A stretch of DNA of 64,000 bases from Marinomonas fungiae (GCF_001418205.1 NZ_LIQF01000004.1:62001-126000); one strand, 5' to 3'; positions 1 to 9,482 are shown, counted from the stretch's first letter. The notes: generated by a model not told the origin, from the sequence alone. Translations and numbers: made by a program.

Positions 1-14
1 CAGCTCGCGACGCA

Positions 15-45
15 ACAAAAGCAGGAGAGACTTAGTCCCCCCTGC
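15..45 (-). terminator. Rho-independent terminator after pstS
   Basis: Read on the minus strand, GCAGG at one end pairs with CCTGC at the other (21-25 with 41-45). An inner GAC/GTC pair surrounds a 3-nt loop, and TTTTG follows the hairpin. It lies about 40 bases beyond the pstS stop codon, so it probably ends that transcript. Confidence 0.7.
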
Positions 46-83
46 TCGTTCGCATCCTGCAAGCTTTCCCTAATATTCAGTTC

Positions 84-1052
84 TTACTGAATACCTAGAT
101 CAGATAGGTATTTAGCAGACACTTTAGCTGGTAGTGGGATGTAGCCGTCTTTCACAACAACTTCTTGACCCATTTTAGAAAGAACCATCTTCACGAACTC
201 ACGCTCTAGTGGCGCTAGTGGTTTGTTTGGCTCTTTGTTTACGTAAACGTAAAGGAAACGAGACAGTGGGTACTTACCTGTTGCAGCGTTATCAATAGTT
301 GCTTCAACTAGCTCACCGCCTTCTTTCTTCGCGATTGGTAGAGCGCGTACAGAAGAAGTTTTGTAACCGATACCAGAGTAGCCGATACCGTTTAGGGAAG
401 TAGACACTGACTGTACTACTGAAGCAGAACCAGGCTGTTCGTTTACAGAGTTCTTGAAGTCACCTTTGTAAAGAGCGTGCTCTTTGAAGTAACCGTAAGT
501 ACCGGATACTGAGTTACGACCGAACAATTGGATATCACGACCTGCCCAAGCACCATCTAGGCCTGCAGCACCCCAGTTAGTGATGTCTTCACTGTGACCA
601 CCCTTACGAGTAGAAGAGAAGATCGCATCCACTTCTGGAAGAGATAGACCTTTGATTGGGTTATCTTTGTGTACAAATACTGCTAGAGCGTCGATTGCCA
701 CTGGGATTGCAGTTGGCTTGTAGCCGTATTTTTTCTCGAAAGCTGCGATCTCTTTGTCTTTCATCATACGAGACATAGGACCGAAGTTAGATGTGCCTTC
801 TGTAAGCGCTGGTGGCGCAGTAGAAGAACCAGCTGCTTGAATCTGAATGTTCACGTTAGGGTAAAGACGTTTGAAGTCCTCTGCCCAAAGTGTCATTAGG
901 TTCGCTAGCGTGTCAGAACCAACACTAGAGATGTTACCAGATACGCCACTTGCTTTAGTGTACGCTGGTAGGTTTGCATCAACGTCTGCCATTACGTTAG
1001 CAGAAACGCCTGCTAGGGTAGACACTGCTAGAGTAGCAACTAATTTTTTCAT
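84..1052 (-). CDS. pstS: PstS-family phosphate-binding protein
   Basis: Periplasmic phosphate-binding protein of 322 residues that would deliver phosphate to a PstCAB ABC transporter. A Sec signal peptide is clear: MKK, then a hydrophobic stretch, then VMADVDA with cleavage after the Ala of VMA. The mature part has the family hallmarks GSDTLANLM and [11 protein letters not shown] near the N-terminus and [12 protein letters not shown] in the middle, which form the phosphate-binding loops. A GTG lies one codon upstream, but the ATG at 1052 is better spaced from a GAGG ribosome site. No pstCAB genes are adjacent on this side; further genes may lie before base 1. A Pho-box-like promoter lies upstream, so induction by phosphate starvation is likely. 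Family assignment is secure; substrate is inferred from family. Confidence 0.9.
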   Translation of the reverse strand: MKKLVATLAVSTLAGVSANVMADVDANLPAYTKASGVSGNISSVGSDTLANLMTLWAEDFKRLYPNVNIQIQAAGSSTAPPALTEGTSNFGPMSRMMKDKEIAAFEKKYGYKPTAIPVAIDALAVFVHKDNPIKGLSLPEVDAIFSSTRKGGHSEDITNWGAAGLDGAWAGRDIQLFGRNSVSGTYGYFKEHALYKGDFKNSVNEQPGSASVVQSVSTSLNGIGYSGIGYKTSSVRALPIAKKEGGELVEATIDNAATGKYPLSRFLYVYVNKEPNKPLAPLEREFVKMVLSKMGQEVVVKDGYIPLPAKVSAKYLSDLGIQ

Positions 1053-1369
1053 CACTTCAACCTCAATGGTTATCGTCAGTTTGGTATGAATCGAAATCTT
1101 CGTTTAAGAGACCAAATAAGCTCGTTCTCATTCGATGTTGAAGACTATAAAGAGCCTTTGTGACAAAAATGTTAAAGACTGAAATAAACTGAATATTTTT
1201 TCGTCACCCAAAAAGTCCTTCAAAAAAGTAGTCAAAGCCCACAAAACAGTGCCTTTATGTTGGAAATAGCGCACAAATATTCCCAATAGCAAGGATATCC
1301 AATAGACTGACCGCTCGGATTTACTCCGCCTTTCTATTACAAAAGCAAAAACAGTCTGTGGGTTATAAA
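1053..1369. other. Divergent intergenic region pstS / dctQ
   Basis: About 317 bases lie between the divergent pstS and dctQ starts. The pstS half contains the Pho-box promoter. In the dctQ half I see AT-rich tracts but no convincing -35/-10 pair and no small gene. Confidence 0.6.
1144..1177 (-). promoter_or_regulatory. Pho-box-like promoter of pstS
   Basis: On the minus strand an 18-mer (1160-1177) reads CTTTAAC-ATTT-TTGTCAC. This fits the two 7-nt half-sites with a 4-nt spacer of a PhoB box, the second half matching 6 of 7 positions and the first more weakly. Exactly 10 nt further is TATAGT (1144-1149), a good -10 hexamer at the spacing typical of PhoB-activated promoters. It lies about 90 nt before the pstS start. 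Confidence 0.6.
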
Positions 1370-1891
1370 ATGCTTAACAAAATCATTTGTGGTGCCGAGG
1401 GCATCTCCACCGTTGTGGGGAGATGTGTTGCTTGGCTTACCCTTTTAATGATGTTGCTAACTTGTCTGATCGTAGTCTTGCGCTACGGCCTAGGAATTGG
1501 CTCCATCGCCCTTCAAGAGTCTGTACTTTACATGCATGCCATGGTGTTTATGCTCGGCGCAGCGTACACCTTTAAAGACGACGAACATGTACGAGTGGAT
1601 GTGCTTTACCGTGATTTTTCACCACGCAAAAAAGCCTGGGTGAACATTCTCGGTGGCTTGTTCTTCTTGCTACCGTTTTGTGCCTACACGGCTTACATGA
1701 GTATTGACTACGTTGCAGCGTCTTGGCGTGTGCTGGAAACATCACAAGAGCCAGGTGGTCTTCCATTCATTTACCTTCTCAAAACCCTAATTCCCATTAT
1801 GATGGCGCTGCTGATTATTCAGGGCATTGCCGACATTCTTAAGAACCTAGGTGTGGTATTCAATAAACAGCAATTAACGGAGGCACAATAA
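1370..1891 (+). CDS. TRAP transporter small permease DctQ (TakQ-like)
   Basis: Small membrane subunit of a tripartite ATP-independent periplasmic transporter, 173 residues with four hydrophobic segments. The loop with LQESVLYMHAMVFMLGAAYT followed by DDEHVRVDVLYR, and the later EPGGLPFIYLLK, are typical of the group whose binding proteins are TakP-like (2-oxo acids and related organic acids). The ATG at 1370 is chosen; a GTG at 1358 is possible. The large subunit follows after 1 nt, so the pair is an operon. No binding-protein gene adjoins it. The three tandem binding proteins at 10.9-14.7 kb are of the matching type and may be its partners. Confidence 0.88.
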   Translation: MLNKIICGAEGISTVVGRCVAWLTLLMMLLTCLIVVLRYGLGIGSIALQESVLYMHAMVFMLGAAYTFKDDEHVRVDVLYRDFSPRKKAWVNILGGLFFLLPFCAYTAYMSIDYVAASWRVLETSQEPGGLPFIYLLKTLIPIMMALLIIQGIADILKNLGVVFNKQQLTEAQ

Positions 1892-1892
1892 G

Positions 1893-3284
1893 GTGGCTGA
1901 ATTTTTACCTTTATGGCTGTTCGCCGGTGTCTGTGTCTTCCTCTTGTTTGGTTACCCCGTGGCCTTTTCCTTGGGCGGTACCGCGTTATTATTTGCCGCC
2001 GGTGGCGCCATGTTCGGGACCTTTGATGCGGTGTTCCTAGAAGCGTTACCCAACCGACTGTTTGGTATCGTGCGCAACGAAACCCTGATTGCCGTGCCGT
2101 TATTCGTATTAATGGGTGTATTGCTGGAGAAATCGAAACTCGCGGAACGCCTGTTAGATTCCATGGCGATGCTATTCGGTACCATGCGTGGTGGTCTGGG
2201 CATTTCCGTGATCCTAGTAGGTATGCTAATGGCAGCCAGCACTGGTATCGTCGGTGCCACAGTGGTCACCATGGGCATGATTTCATTGCCAACCATGTTA
2301 CGCCGTGGCTATGACCCGGCCCTAGCGACCGGCACCATTTGTGCCACCGGTACTCTGGGGCAAATCATCCCACCATCGATTGCTTTGGTATTGTTAGGCG
2401 ACGTCATGTCGAACGCCTTCCAGAAAGCACAGCTGCAGATGGGCGTGTTCTCACCGAAAACGGTTTCTGTAGGAGACTTGTTTGTCGGCGCTTTGATTCC
2501 TGGCCTGATCCTAGTCGTTCTGTACATTGCTTATGTCGCAGTGGTGGCTTGGCTACAACCTCACAAAGCGCCAGCTATTCCAAAAGAAGAGCTACGTCGC
2601 GGTATCGATGACTCCTCGTTAGCGATGGAGATCATCAAAGGTCTATTGCCACCACTATTACTGATCCTAGCGGTGCTGGGCTCCATTCTAGGCGGTCTTG
2701 CAACGCCAACGGAAGCGGCGGGGGTGGGCGCCTTCGGTGCTGCGATCTTGGCTTGGACGTCGGGTAAACTATCACTGAACACCTTAAAAGAAAGTGTAAT
2801 GTCGACTACCAAGGTGACCGGCATGGTGTTCATGATTTTGATCGGCGCCTCATTGTTCTCCTTAGTGTTCCGCGGCTTTGGTGGCGAAGAGCTGATTCAT
2901 GAGTTCTTTAACCAACTACCGGGTGGTGTCATCAGTGCGGTCTTGATCGTGATGTTGGTGATGTTTTTACTTGGCTTTATCTTAGACTTCATCGAAATCA
3001 CCTTCGTAGTGGTGCCCATTGTTGCGCCCGTTTTGTTGGCTATGGGCCTAGATCCAATCTGGTTGGGTATTATGATGGCGATTAACCTACAAACGTCATT
3101 CCTAACCCCACCATTTGGTTTTGCCCTGTTCTATCTTCGTGGTGTCGCGCCACCAGAGGTGAAGACTCAGTCGATCTACAAGGGTGTGATTCCCTTTATT
3201 TTGATCCAGCTGTTTGTCTTGGTATTGTTGTCCGTATGGCCTGACTTGGCGACTTGGTTACCAGAAGTGGTCTACGCAGACTAA
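1893..3284 (+). CDS. TRAP transporter large permease DctM (TakM-like)
   Basis: Large membrane subunit of the TRAP transporter, 463 residues and about a dozen hydrophobic segments. It is thought to form the Na+-coupled transport channel. GYPVAFSLGG near the N-terminus, ASTGIVGATVVTMGMISLP, GTLGQIIPPSIALV and TSFLTPPFGFALFYLRG near the C-terminus are strongly conserved in DctM. It starts with GTG one nucleotide after the dctQ stop, with a GGAGG site inside the end of dctQ, so translation is coupled. Substrate is not determined by the sequence. Similarity to the TakQM group suggests a 2-oxo or related organic acid. Confidence 0.92.
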   Translation: MAEFLPLWLFAGVCVFLLFGYPVAFSLGGTALLFAAGGAMFGTFDAVFLEALPNRLFGIVRNETLIAVPLFVLMGVLLEKSKLAERLLDSMAMLFGTMRGGLGISVILVGMLMAASTGIVGATVVTMGMISLPTMLRRGYDPALATGTICATGTLGQIIPPSIALVLLGDVMSNAFQKAQLQMGVFSPKTVSVGDLFVGALIPGLILVVLYIAYVAVVAWLQPHKAPAIPKEELRRGIDDSSLAMEIIKGLLPPLLLILAVLGSILGGLATPTEAAGVGAFGAAILAWTSGKLSLNTLKESVMSTTKVTGMVFMILIGASLFSLVFRGFGGEELIHEFFNQLPGGVISAVLIVMLVMFLLGFILDFIEITFVVVPIVAPVLLAMGLDPIWLGIMMAINLQTSFLTPPFGFALFYLRGVAPPEVKTQSIYKGVIPFILIQLFVLVLLSVWPDLATWLPEVVYAD

Positions 3285-3299
3285 TAAAAAGGAGATGCT

Positions 3300-4256
3300 A
3301 TGAAAGCGATGCAAGTGAACGATTATGGTCCAGCGAGCGATTTAACGCTGGTGGATGCGGACAAACCAACAATTAATGCTGACCAAATTTTGGTTCAAGT
3401 GGGCGCATCAGGGGTCAACCCCGTCGACACTTACATCCGCTCTGGCAGCAACAACTACACGGCGTCATTCCCTCATACCCCAGGCAATGACGGCGCTGGC
3501 ACCATTGTCGAAGTAGGCGCTAACGTCGCCAACTTTCAAATTGGTCAGCGCGTTTACTTCTCTCGTAACCTCACGGGCTCTGCCGCTGAGTTTGCCGTGT
3601 GTCTTCCGACCCATACTTTTCCTCTGGCCAATGCCTTGAGCTTTGCCGAAGGTGCCTGTTTGGGTATTCCTTACACTACTGCTCACCGCGCGTTATTTGG
3701 CCGCGCCCATGCGCAAGCCGGTGACAAAGTGCTGGTGCACGGCGCTACCGGAGCCGTCGGTCTTGCGACGGTTCAGTTAGCGCTGGCAGCCGGTATGCAT
3801 GTGGTAGCCTCTGCGGGTACCATCGAGGGCGCCAATTTGCTACGCGCTCAGGGCGTGCAAGAAATCATTATGCACAATCAAGAAGGCTATCTTGCCCCTT
3901 ACCAATCCTTGCAAAACGGTTTCGATGTGATCATTGAAATGCTCGCTAACCATAACCTTGATCAAGACCTAAAGGCGTTAGCCTTTGGTGGGACTGTCGC
4001 TGTGATTGGTAACCGTGGCACGGTGGACATTAATCCGCGTGATTTGATGGCTCGTGATGCCGCCGTCATTGGTGTGGCGCTGGCAAACGCCAAGCCAGAG
4101 GAACTGGCGCGCATTGCCAAAGCCATGCTGCCATTGTTCGAAAAAGGGGTGCTAAAACCTGTGGTCCGTCGCGAATATGCGTTGAACGAATTGGCTCAAG
4201 CCCATGAAGATGTGCTTAAAACGGGCGCGCAAGGTAACTTGGTCGTCGTGCTTTAA
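3300..4256 (+). CDS. Zinc-less quinone oxidoreductase (zeta-crystallin-like, MDR family)
   Basis: Medium-chain dehydrogenase/reductase of 318 residues, related to NADPH:quinone oxidoreductase. The N-terminal GroES-like fold has SGVNPVDTYIRSG and PGNDGAGTIVEVG. The Rossmann part has VLVHGATGAVGLATVQLA, which binds NADPH. The zinc-ligand cysteines of alcohol dehydrogenases are absent, which fits the quinone-reductase branch. It follows the TRAP permease genes by 15 nt with an AAGGAG site, so it is probably the third gene of that operon, and a terminator follows. The link to the transported substrate is unknown. Confidence 0.85.
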   Translation: MKAMQVNDYGPASDLTLVDADKPTINADQILVQVGASGVNPVDTYIRSGSNNYTASFPHTPGNDGAGTIVEVGANVANFQIGQRVYFSRNLTGSAAEFAVCLPTHTFPLANALSFAEGACLGIPYTTAHRALFGRAHAQAGDKVLVHGATGAVGLATVQLALAAGMHVVASAGTIEGANLLRAQGVQEIIMHNQEGYLAPYQSLQNGFDVIIEMLANHNLDQDLKALAFGGTVAVIGNRGTVDINPRDLMARDAAVIGVALANAKPEELARIAKAMLPLFEKGVLKPVVRREYALNELAQAHEDVLKTGAQGNLVVVL

Positions 4257-4285
4257 AATACCTTAAGGCACTTATTCGAACGCTC

Positions 4286-4318
4286 AAAGAGGGTATTCTA
4301 TCGAGGATGCCCTCTTTT
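4286..4318 (+). terminator. Terminator of the dctQM-quinone reductase operon
   Basis: AAAGAGGG (4286-4293) pairs with CCCTCTTT (4310-4317). The stem extends inwards through TAT/ATG with one G-U pair, and T residues follow. It sits 30 bases after the reductase stop. Confidence 0.85.
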
Positions 4319-4411
4319 CATTTATGAATGTCACATCACTTTCTACTACTCAATCTCGAATCGTCTCGCTATACTTCCTGTTTTATGCTGAGCAAAAAGT
4401 AGGCGATTTAA

Positions 4412-5188
4412 TTGACCCATTCTGATTCCGATGTATTCAGCTTACCCAGCGTGGCCGACACTCACGACCACAATTATCACCAATTAGTGGTGGTGCTGGA
4501 TGGCAATACCGACTTTGATATCGACAGCAAAGGTGGCCGACAAATGCGTTCGGGCAGCGGCTGTATCGTGCCATCGTCTGAAGGACATCAGTTTGTCGGT
4601 TTAGGCGATAACCGCATCATGGTCGTGAACTTACCTGTGCCACCGCAAAAAGCCATCACCGATGAAGAATACGAAGTGGTGTCACGTTTGTTTGATCAAG
4701 CGGCCTACTTTGAGTTGAATCCACGTTTACAAGTGTTAGCTTCCGCGCTATCGGGCGAATTACAGCAATACCCAGAAGACCCCCTGTTGGCCCGTGCCTG
4801 TGGCAACACCCTACTCAGCGCCATTCGTCACCAGTTATCCAGCCAAGACATCAAAGCCCGCGGCCAGCAATTGGATATCGAAAAACTCGACCAATTTATC
4901 GAGTTAAATCTCTCTAAGCGTGTACAAATCAGCCAGCTAGCGAACTTCTGTTTTTTGAGTGTCAGCCAGTTCCATGAGCGCTTTAAAGAACGCACAGGCA
5001 TGACTCCGCATCAGTATCTGATTCGTAAGCGCCTCGAACGAGCACAATATTTATTACGTGAAGGCTATCCGCCTGTACAAGTGGCAGAAATGAGCGGCTT
5101 TTCCAGCCAAAGCGCCATGACCAGCACCTTTTCGCAGACTCTTGGTATTACCCCCCTGAAATACCAAAAACAATTTCGTGGTCATTGA
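4412..5188 (+). CDS. AraC-family transcriptional regulator next to putA
   Basis: Regulator of 258 residues. The N-terminal half is cupin-like (HDHNYHQLVVVLDG, then GSGCIVPSSEGHQF), a sensor fold. The C-terminal 100 residues hold the double helix-turn-helix, with the conserved FKERTGMTPHQYLIRKRLER and VAEMSGFSSQSAMTSTFSQ. The start is a TTG at 4412 with AGGCG about 6 nt before it; no in-frame ATG or GTG lies near. It reads toward putA, 275 bases upstream. In Pseudomonas aeruginosa the proline genes are activated by the AraC-type PruR, so control of putA by proline is a reasonable inference, not shown here. Confidence 0.85.
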   Translation: MTHSDSDVFSLPSVADTHDHNYHQLVVVLDGNTDFDIDSKGGRQMRSGSGCIVPSSEGHQFVGLGDNRIMVVNLPVPPQKAITDEEYEVVSRLFDQAAYFELNPRLQVLASALSGELQQYPEDPLLARACGNTLLSAIRHQLSSQDIKARGQQLDIEKLDQFIELNLSKRVQISQLANFCFLSVSQFHERFKERTGMTPHQYLIRKRLERAQYLLREGYPPVQVAEMSGFSSQSAMTSTFSQTLGITPLKYQKQFRGH

Positions 5189-5463
5189 GCCGCCTCGCTG
5201 ACGTTTATTGGCTCACTTTCGCTGCGCCATGACGATGTCTCTTGGCTATCGGACTTTCTTATAAAAAATTCCGATGATTACGAAAGACGCTGTCACCCTA
5301 CTGTCACTATATTTCCCTCATCTGTACGAAGATCGCTTTTGTTGCACAGCGACTGCTTGAGATTTGACCAAGCTTTGCAACACTTAATGCATGGCATCTT
5401 CAAGCACCAACAAACGGTTTATACGGAAACTAGGCTTTCCGGTTGTCGTGGGAGAATCCGACT

Positions 5464-8400
5464 ATGTTTAATGCGCTAGAGGTTTTACAACCGACCATTC
5501 TTGAGCAACCGCTTGACTCTCTTTGGTCACGCATCTCTCCGCTATACAGCGTCAATGAAGAAGAGTGGCTGTCAGAACTATTGAAGTTGGCTGAGCCAAG
5601 CGAAGAGCAGTTAAAAGCCAGCACTGATGCAGCCACCCATCTGATCGAGCAGGTTCGCAAAGACGACGAATCCATGTCTCTGATCGACTCTCTCCTGCTG
5701 GAATACAGCCTTGATACCAAAGAAGGCATTCTGCTGATGTGTTTGGCCGAAGCCCTCATGCGCGTGCCAGACAAAGAAACCGCTGATGCCTTTATTAAAG
5801 ACCGCTTGAGTGTGGCCGACTGGGCATCACACGCGAACAACTCCGAATCGTTCTTCGTTAATGCGTCCACTTGGGGTCTTTTGCTAACGGGCAAAATCGT
5901 TACCATGGACGAAACTAAAGATGGCAAACCTGCCAACTTAGTTAATCGCCTTGTAAACCGTATGTCGGAGCCGGTGATTCGTAAAGCGATGAACCAAGCC
6001 ATGAAAATCATGGGGCACCAGTTCGTACTAGGCCGTTCAATCAGCGAAGCCCTTTCTCGCGGCAAAAGCTACCGTGACAAAGGCTACACCTACTCTTTCG
6101 ATATGTTGGGTGAAGCGGCGCTAACGCAACAAGATGCAGATAAATACCTAGCTTCCTACATGCAAGCAGTGGAATCTGTTGGTCAAGACACTTACGGTAA
6201 AGGTCACCGCCCAACGATCTCTATCAAACTGTCAGCACTGCACCCACGCTACGAAGTGGGCTGTGAAGAGCGTGTTATGACAGAGCTGTTTGAAAGCGTT
6301 AAGCAATTGATCACTCGTGCGCGCGCGCTAAACGTGGGCATCACCATCGACGCCGAAGAAGCCGATCGTTTAGAGCTGTCTCTACACCTATTTGAAAAAC
6401 TGTTCCGCGACGAATGTACCAAAGGCTGGGGGCTATTCGGCCTAGTAGTTCAAGCCTACTCAAAACGTTGTTTACCGGTGCTGAACTGGCTAGCAGCCTT
6501 GGCCAAAGACGTGGGCGATCGCATTCCACTGCGTTTGGTGAAAGGCGCTTACTGGGATTCAGAGATCAAACTGTGTCAACAGCGTGGCCTAAGCGGTTAC
6601 CCTGTCTACACGCGTAAAGAATCCACCGACGTATCTTACTTGGCGTGTGCGAACTTCCTATTAAGCGCCCACACTCGCGAGTGGATTTTCCCACAATTCG
6701 CTAGTCACAACGCCCACACCATTGCGACCATTGCGACCATTGCTGAGAAATTAGGGGCAACCACTAGCCAATTCGAATTCCAACGTCTGCACGGTATGGG
6801 CGATGCGCTGTACAACCGTCTTATCAAAGACAAAGACGTGTGTGTACGTATTTACGCCCCCGTGGGTAGCCACAAAGACCTGCTTCCATACTTGGTTCGT
6901 CGTCTGCTTGAAAACGGTGCCAACAGCTCATTCGTTCACCGTCTAGTGGACGCACGTTGCCCAATTTCAGAACTAGTGGATCACCCTGTTACGACGTTGA
7001 AGAGCCGTAAGACGCTACGTAACCCATTCATCAATCTACCAAAAGATATGTTTGCAGATCGTCAGAACTCTTTTGGTCCAAACATTGAGATTGAATCTGA
7101 GTGGCAACCCTTTAAAGCGTCTGTTGATGCCTTTATGGGCCAAGAGACACAATGGACAGCGTACCCAATCGTGGCGGGCGAAAACTTGGCAACGGAGACC
7201 ATCCGAACGGTCGCGAGTCCATACGATCACAGCCTAAGCGTCGGTAAAGTCTACTGGTCAACCACAGAGATTGTGAACCAAGCGATCGACAGTGCGGATG
7301 CCGCCTTCCCAGCGTGGTCACAAACCCCAGCGACGGAACGTGCAGCCTGCCTAGAACGCATGGCAGAGCTAATGGAACAGAACTACGCGGAGCTGGTCGC
7401 TATCTGTCACCGTGAAGCGGGCAAAACCATCCAAGACAGTATTGACGAAGTTCGTGAAGCGGTCGATTTCTGTCACTACTACGCGCAACAAGCACGTCAG
7501 AACTTTGCTGCACCAAAACCGTTTACCAACTACCTTGGCCAAACGCAGCAAGCACAACTGACAGGCCGTGGCGTATTTGCCTGCATCAGCCCTTGGAACT
7601 TCCCGTTAGCGATCTTTACCGGTCAAGTCGTTGCCGCACTAGTGGCCGGTAACACGGTCGTCTGTAAAGCCGCAGAGCAAACGTCAATCATCGCTTTCCG
7701 TGCGGTACAAATGCTACACGAAGCAGGCATTCCAAAAGACGTATTGCAATTCCTACCAGGTAACGGTGCGACAGTCGGTACGCCAATGACTCAGCATAAA
7801 CGTATTGCGGGTCTAGCGTTCACAGGTTCCACAGGTACCGCTCAGCTCATTAACCGTACGTTGGCTGCTCGCGGTGTTGCGCCAGTGCCAGTGATTGCTG
7901 AAACCGGTGGCCAAAACGCTATGATCGTTGATTCAACGTCTCTACCTGAGCAAGTGGTGCGTGACGCTGTTCGTTCCGCCTTCGCTTCTGCGGGTCAGCG
8001 TTGTTCTGCGCTGCGTGTGCTATTCGTACAAGCCGATATTGCTGATCGTGTGATTCCAATGATCGCGGGTGCTATGAAAGAGCAAAGCGTTGGCTTGCCA
8101 TATTTGCACGCTACCGATGTCGGGCCAGTAATCGATCAGAAAGCACAAAAGATGCTGCTTGATCACATCGAGGTGATGAAGAAAGAAGGTCGTTTAATTG
8201 CGCAATCGGCCCTACCAGAGTGGGCTGACAAAGGCACATTTGTGGCACCAACAGCTTTTGAAATCAGCAGTATTGACCAACTAAAAGATGAGAAATTCGG
8301 CCCGATCCTGCACGTAGTACGCTACCAAGCCAAAGATCTTGACCAAATTATCGATACCATTAACAACTCAGGTTTTGGTTTAACCATGGGTGTTCACAGC

Positions 8401-8586
8401 CGTAACGAAACCACTTGTGCGCACATCGCTCAGCGCGCTCGCGTAGGCAACTTGTACATCAACCGTGACCAAGTCGGCGCGGTAGTTGGTGTGCAACCAT
8501 TTGGTGGCCAAGGCTTATCGGGTACAGGCCCGAAAGCCGGTGGTCCACACTACCTACCACGCTTTGCAAAAGAGCAATTGGTATAA
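5464..8586 (+). CDS. putA: Bifunctional proline dehydrogenase / P5C dehydrogenase PutA
   Basis: Two-step oxidation of proline to glutamate, 1040 residues. After an N-terminal arm come the FAD-dependent proline dehydrogenase barrel (roughly residues 190-480, with HPRYEV, LVKGAYWDSEIK and VRIYAPVGSHKDLLPYLVRRLLENGA in pieces) and the NAD-dependent aldehyde dehydrogenase domain (from about 560). The latter shows SPWNFPLAIFTGQ, GFTGST-type nucleotide binding (LAFTGSTGTA), ETGGQNAM and the catalytic Cys847 in AGQRCSAL. There is no N-terminal ribbon-helix-helix, so unlike the E. coli protein it should not repress its own promoter. The ATG at 5464 has GGGAGA upstream; an in-frame TTG at 5443 is less likely. 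It ends at GLSGTGPKAGGPHYLPRF, just where longer PutAs continue into a C-terminal domain. Here that domain is the next gene. Confidence 0.96.
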   Translation: MFNALEVLQPTILEQPLDSLWSRISPLYSVNEEEWLSELLKLAEPSEEQLKASTDAATHLIEQVRKDDESMSLIDSLLLEYSLDTKEGILLMCLAEALMRVPDKETADAFIKDRLSVADWASHANNSESFFVNASTWGLLLTGKIVTMDETKDGKPANLVNRLVNRMSEPVIRKAMNQAMKIMGHQFVLGRSISEALSRGKSYRDKGYTYSFDMLGEAALTQQDADKYLASYMQAVESVGQDTYGKGHRPTISIKLSALHPRYEVGCEERVMTELFESVKQLITRARALNVGITIDAEEADRLELSLHLFEKLFRDECTKGWGLFGLVVQAYSKRCLPVLNWLAALAKDVGDRIPLRLVKGAYWDSEIKLCQQRGLSGYPVYTRKESTDVSYLACANFLLSAHTREWIFPQFASHNAHTIATIATIAEKLGATTSQFEFQRLHGMGDALYNRLIKDKDVCVRIYAPVGSHKDLLPYLVRRLLENGANSSFVHRLVDARCPISELVDHPVTTLKSRKTLRNPFINLPKDMFADRQNSFGPNIEIESEWQPFKASVDAFMGQETQWTAYPIVAGENLATETIRTVASPYDHSLSVGKVYWSTTEIVNQAIDSADAAFPAWSQTPATERAACLERMAELMEQNYAELVAICHREAGKTIQDSIDEVREAVDFCHYYAQQARQNFAAPKPFTNYLGQTQQAQLTGRGVFACISPWNFPLAIFTGQVVAALVAGNTVVCKAAEQTSIIAFRAVQMLHEAGIPKDVLQFLPGNGATVGTPMTQHKRIAGLAFTGSTGTAQLINRTLAARGVAPVPVIAETGGQNAMIVDSTSLPEQVVRDAVRSAFASAGQRCSALRVLFVQADIADRVIPMIAGAMKEQSVGLPYLHATDVGPVIDQKAQKMLLDHIEVMKKEGRLIAQSALPEWADKGTFVAPTAFEISSIDQLKDEKFGPILHVVRYQAKDLDQIIDTINNSGFGLTMGVHSRNETTCAHIAQRARVGNLYINRDQVGAVVGVQPFGGQGLSGTGPKAGGPHYLPRFAKEQLV

Positions 8587-8610
8587 CACGGCTGAGAGGA
8601 GACACAGAAC

Positions 8611-9300
8611 ATGACTATCGTAAAACCAATTCAAATCGATGTGGCAAACCAAGTATTTGAAGCTTGGGACAAACTGGGTGTTGCAGGCCGTGCGGAAAAA
8701 CTTGAGCAAGCCATTTACAGCCTGAACCATGAACAAGCGCAAATGGCGCGTTGGCAGCTTGCTAACGCGCGCCATGAAATCGGTGAAGCGTTGCTGATGC
8801 CAGGCCCAACGGGGGAAAGTAACGTCCTATCGACTCATGGTCGCGGTGCTTTTCTAACGGCTATTCAACCCGGGCTGACGAATGAGCAAGCGAACGTAGG
8901 CTTAATTGGCCAAATGTTTGCCGCACTGGTTGCCGGTAACCCAATCATTACCGTGGGCCCCGAAGGCCAAGCGTTAATGGATAAAATGGCAAAATACTTA
9001 CCAGAAGGCGTGGTTCAAAACGTAGCGGAATCCGCCATGGATTCGATCATTGAAGCCACCGACCTTGCGGGCGTTGCGATTGTATGTGATGCCCAAAAAG
9101 CACAACAACTGAGCTTACAGTTAGCGCAGAAAGACGGACTATTGTGCCAGCTTGTCGAAGAAACCAACGTTGGTAGTCTCAGCACAATTGCTGCGCCCCA
9201 CTACATTCTACGCTTTGTAACCGAGCAAACGGTGTCGACCAATACAACCGCTATCGGTGGTAATGCCACGTTATTGGAACTGGGTAGTAAGGCGGAATAG
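8611..9300 (+). CDS. Stand-alone PutA C-terminal domain protein
   Basis: A 229-residue protein 24 nt after putA with its own AGAGGAG ribosome site. It matches the C-terminal domain of long (type B/C) PutA proteins. The linker-like helix is followed by LMPGPTGESN, where E. coli PutA has LPGPTGERN. The C-terminal end has VSTNTTAIGGNATLLELG, where E. coli PutA has SVNTAAAGGNASLM (recalled from the family, not searched). A middle stretch with QMFAALVAGNPIITVGPEG resembles an aldehyde-dehydrogenase Rossmann fold without catalytic residues. In long PutAs this domain helps seal the channel for the reactive intermediate, so a trans-acting role on PutA is inferred. It is intact and in its own frame rather than a broken end of putA. 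Confidence 0.82.
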   Translation: MTIVKPIQIDVANQVFEAWDKLGVAGRAEKLEQAIYSLNHEQAQMARWQLANARHEIGEALLMPGPTGESNVLSTHGRGAFLTAIQPGLTNEQANVGLIGQMFAALVAGNPIITVGPEGQALMDKMAKYLPEGVVQNVAESAMDSIIEATDLAGVAIVCDAQKAQQLSLQLAQKDGLLCQLVEETNVGSLSTIAAPHYILRFVTEQTVSTNTTAIGGNATLLELGSKAE

Positions 9301-9405
9301 TGCCTTAGCCTACCGTAAGAGGTAACCCCTGAAATGGTTTAGGCTGTGGGTTTAAGGTTAAGGTCTCCACCTAGTCGCACCACGTCAGAATTGTTTCAGA
9401 GCTTT

Positions 9406-9459
9406 AAGCCTGCTGTCACGACTTCCTCCCTAACAGAGCGTGCAGCGGGCTTTTTTTTG
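9406..9459 (+). terminator. Terminator of the putA operon
   Basis: AAGCCTGCTG (9406-9415) pairs with CAGCGGGCTT (9443-9452) with one G-U pair. An inner CACG/CGTG helix extends the stem and eight T residues follow. It lies about 105 bases after the C-terminal-domain gene. Confidence 0.85.
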
Positions 9460-9482
9460 TCTTTTTTAGGATTCAATGTCAC

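Noticed and set aside
5430..6065. 211-codon open frame on the minus strand within putA
   Set aside because: Lies wholly opposite the conserved putA start. The translation is Ser/Arg-rich with no family features, a shadow of the real frame.
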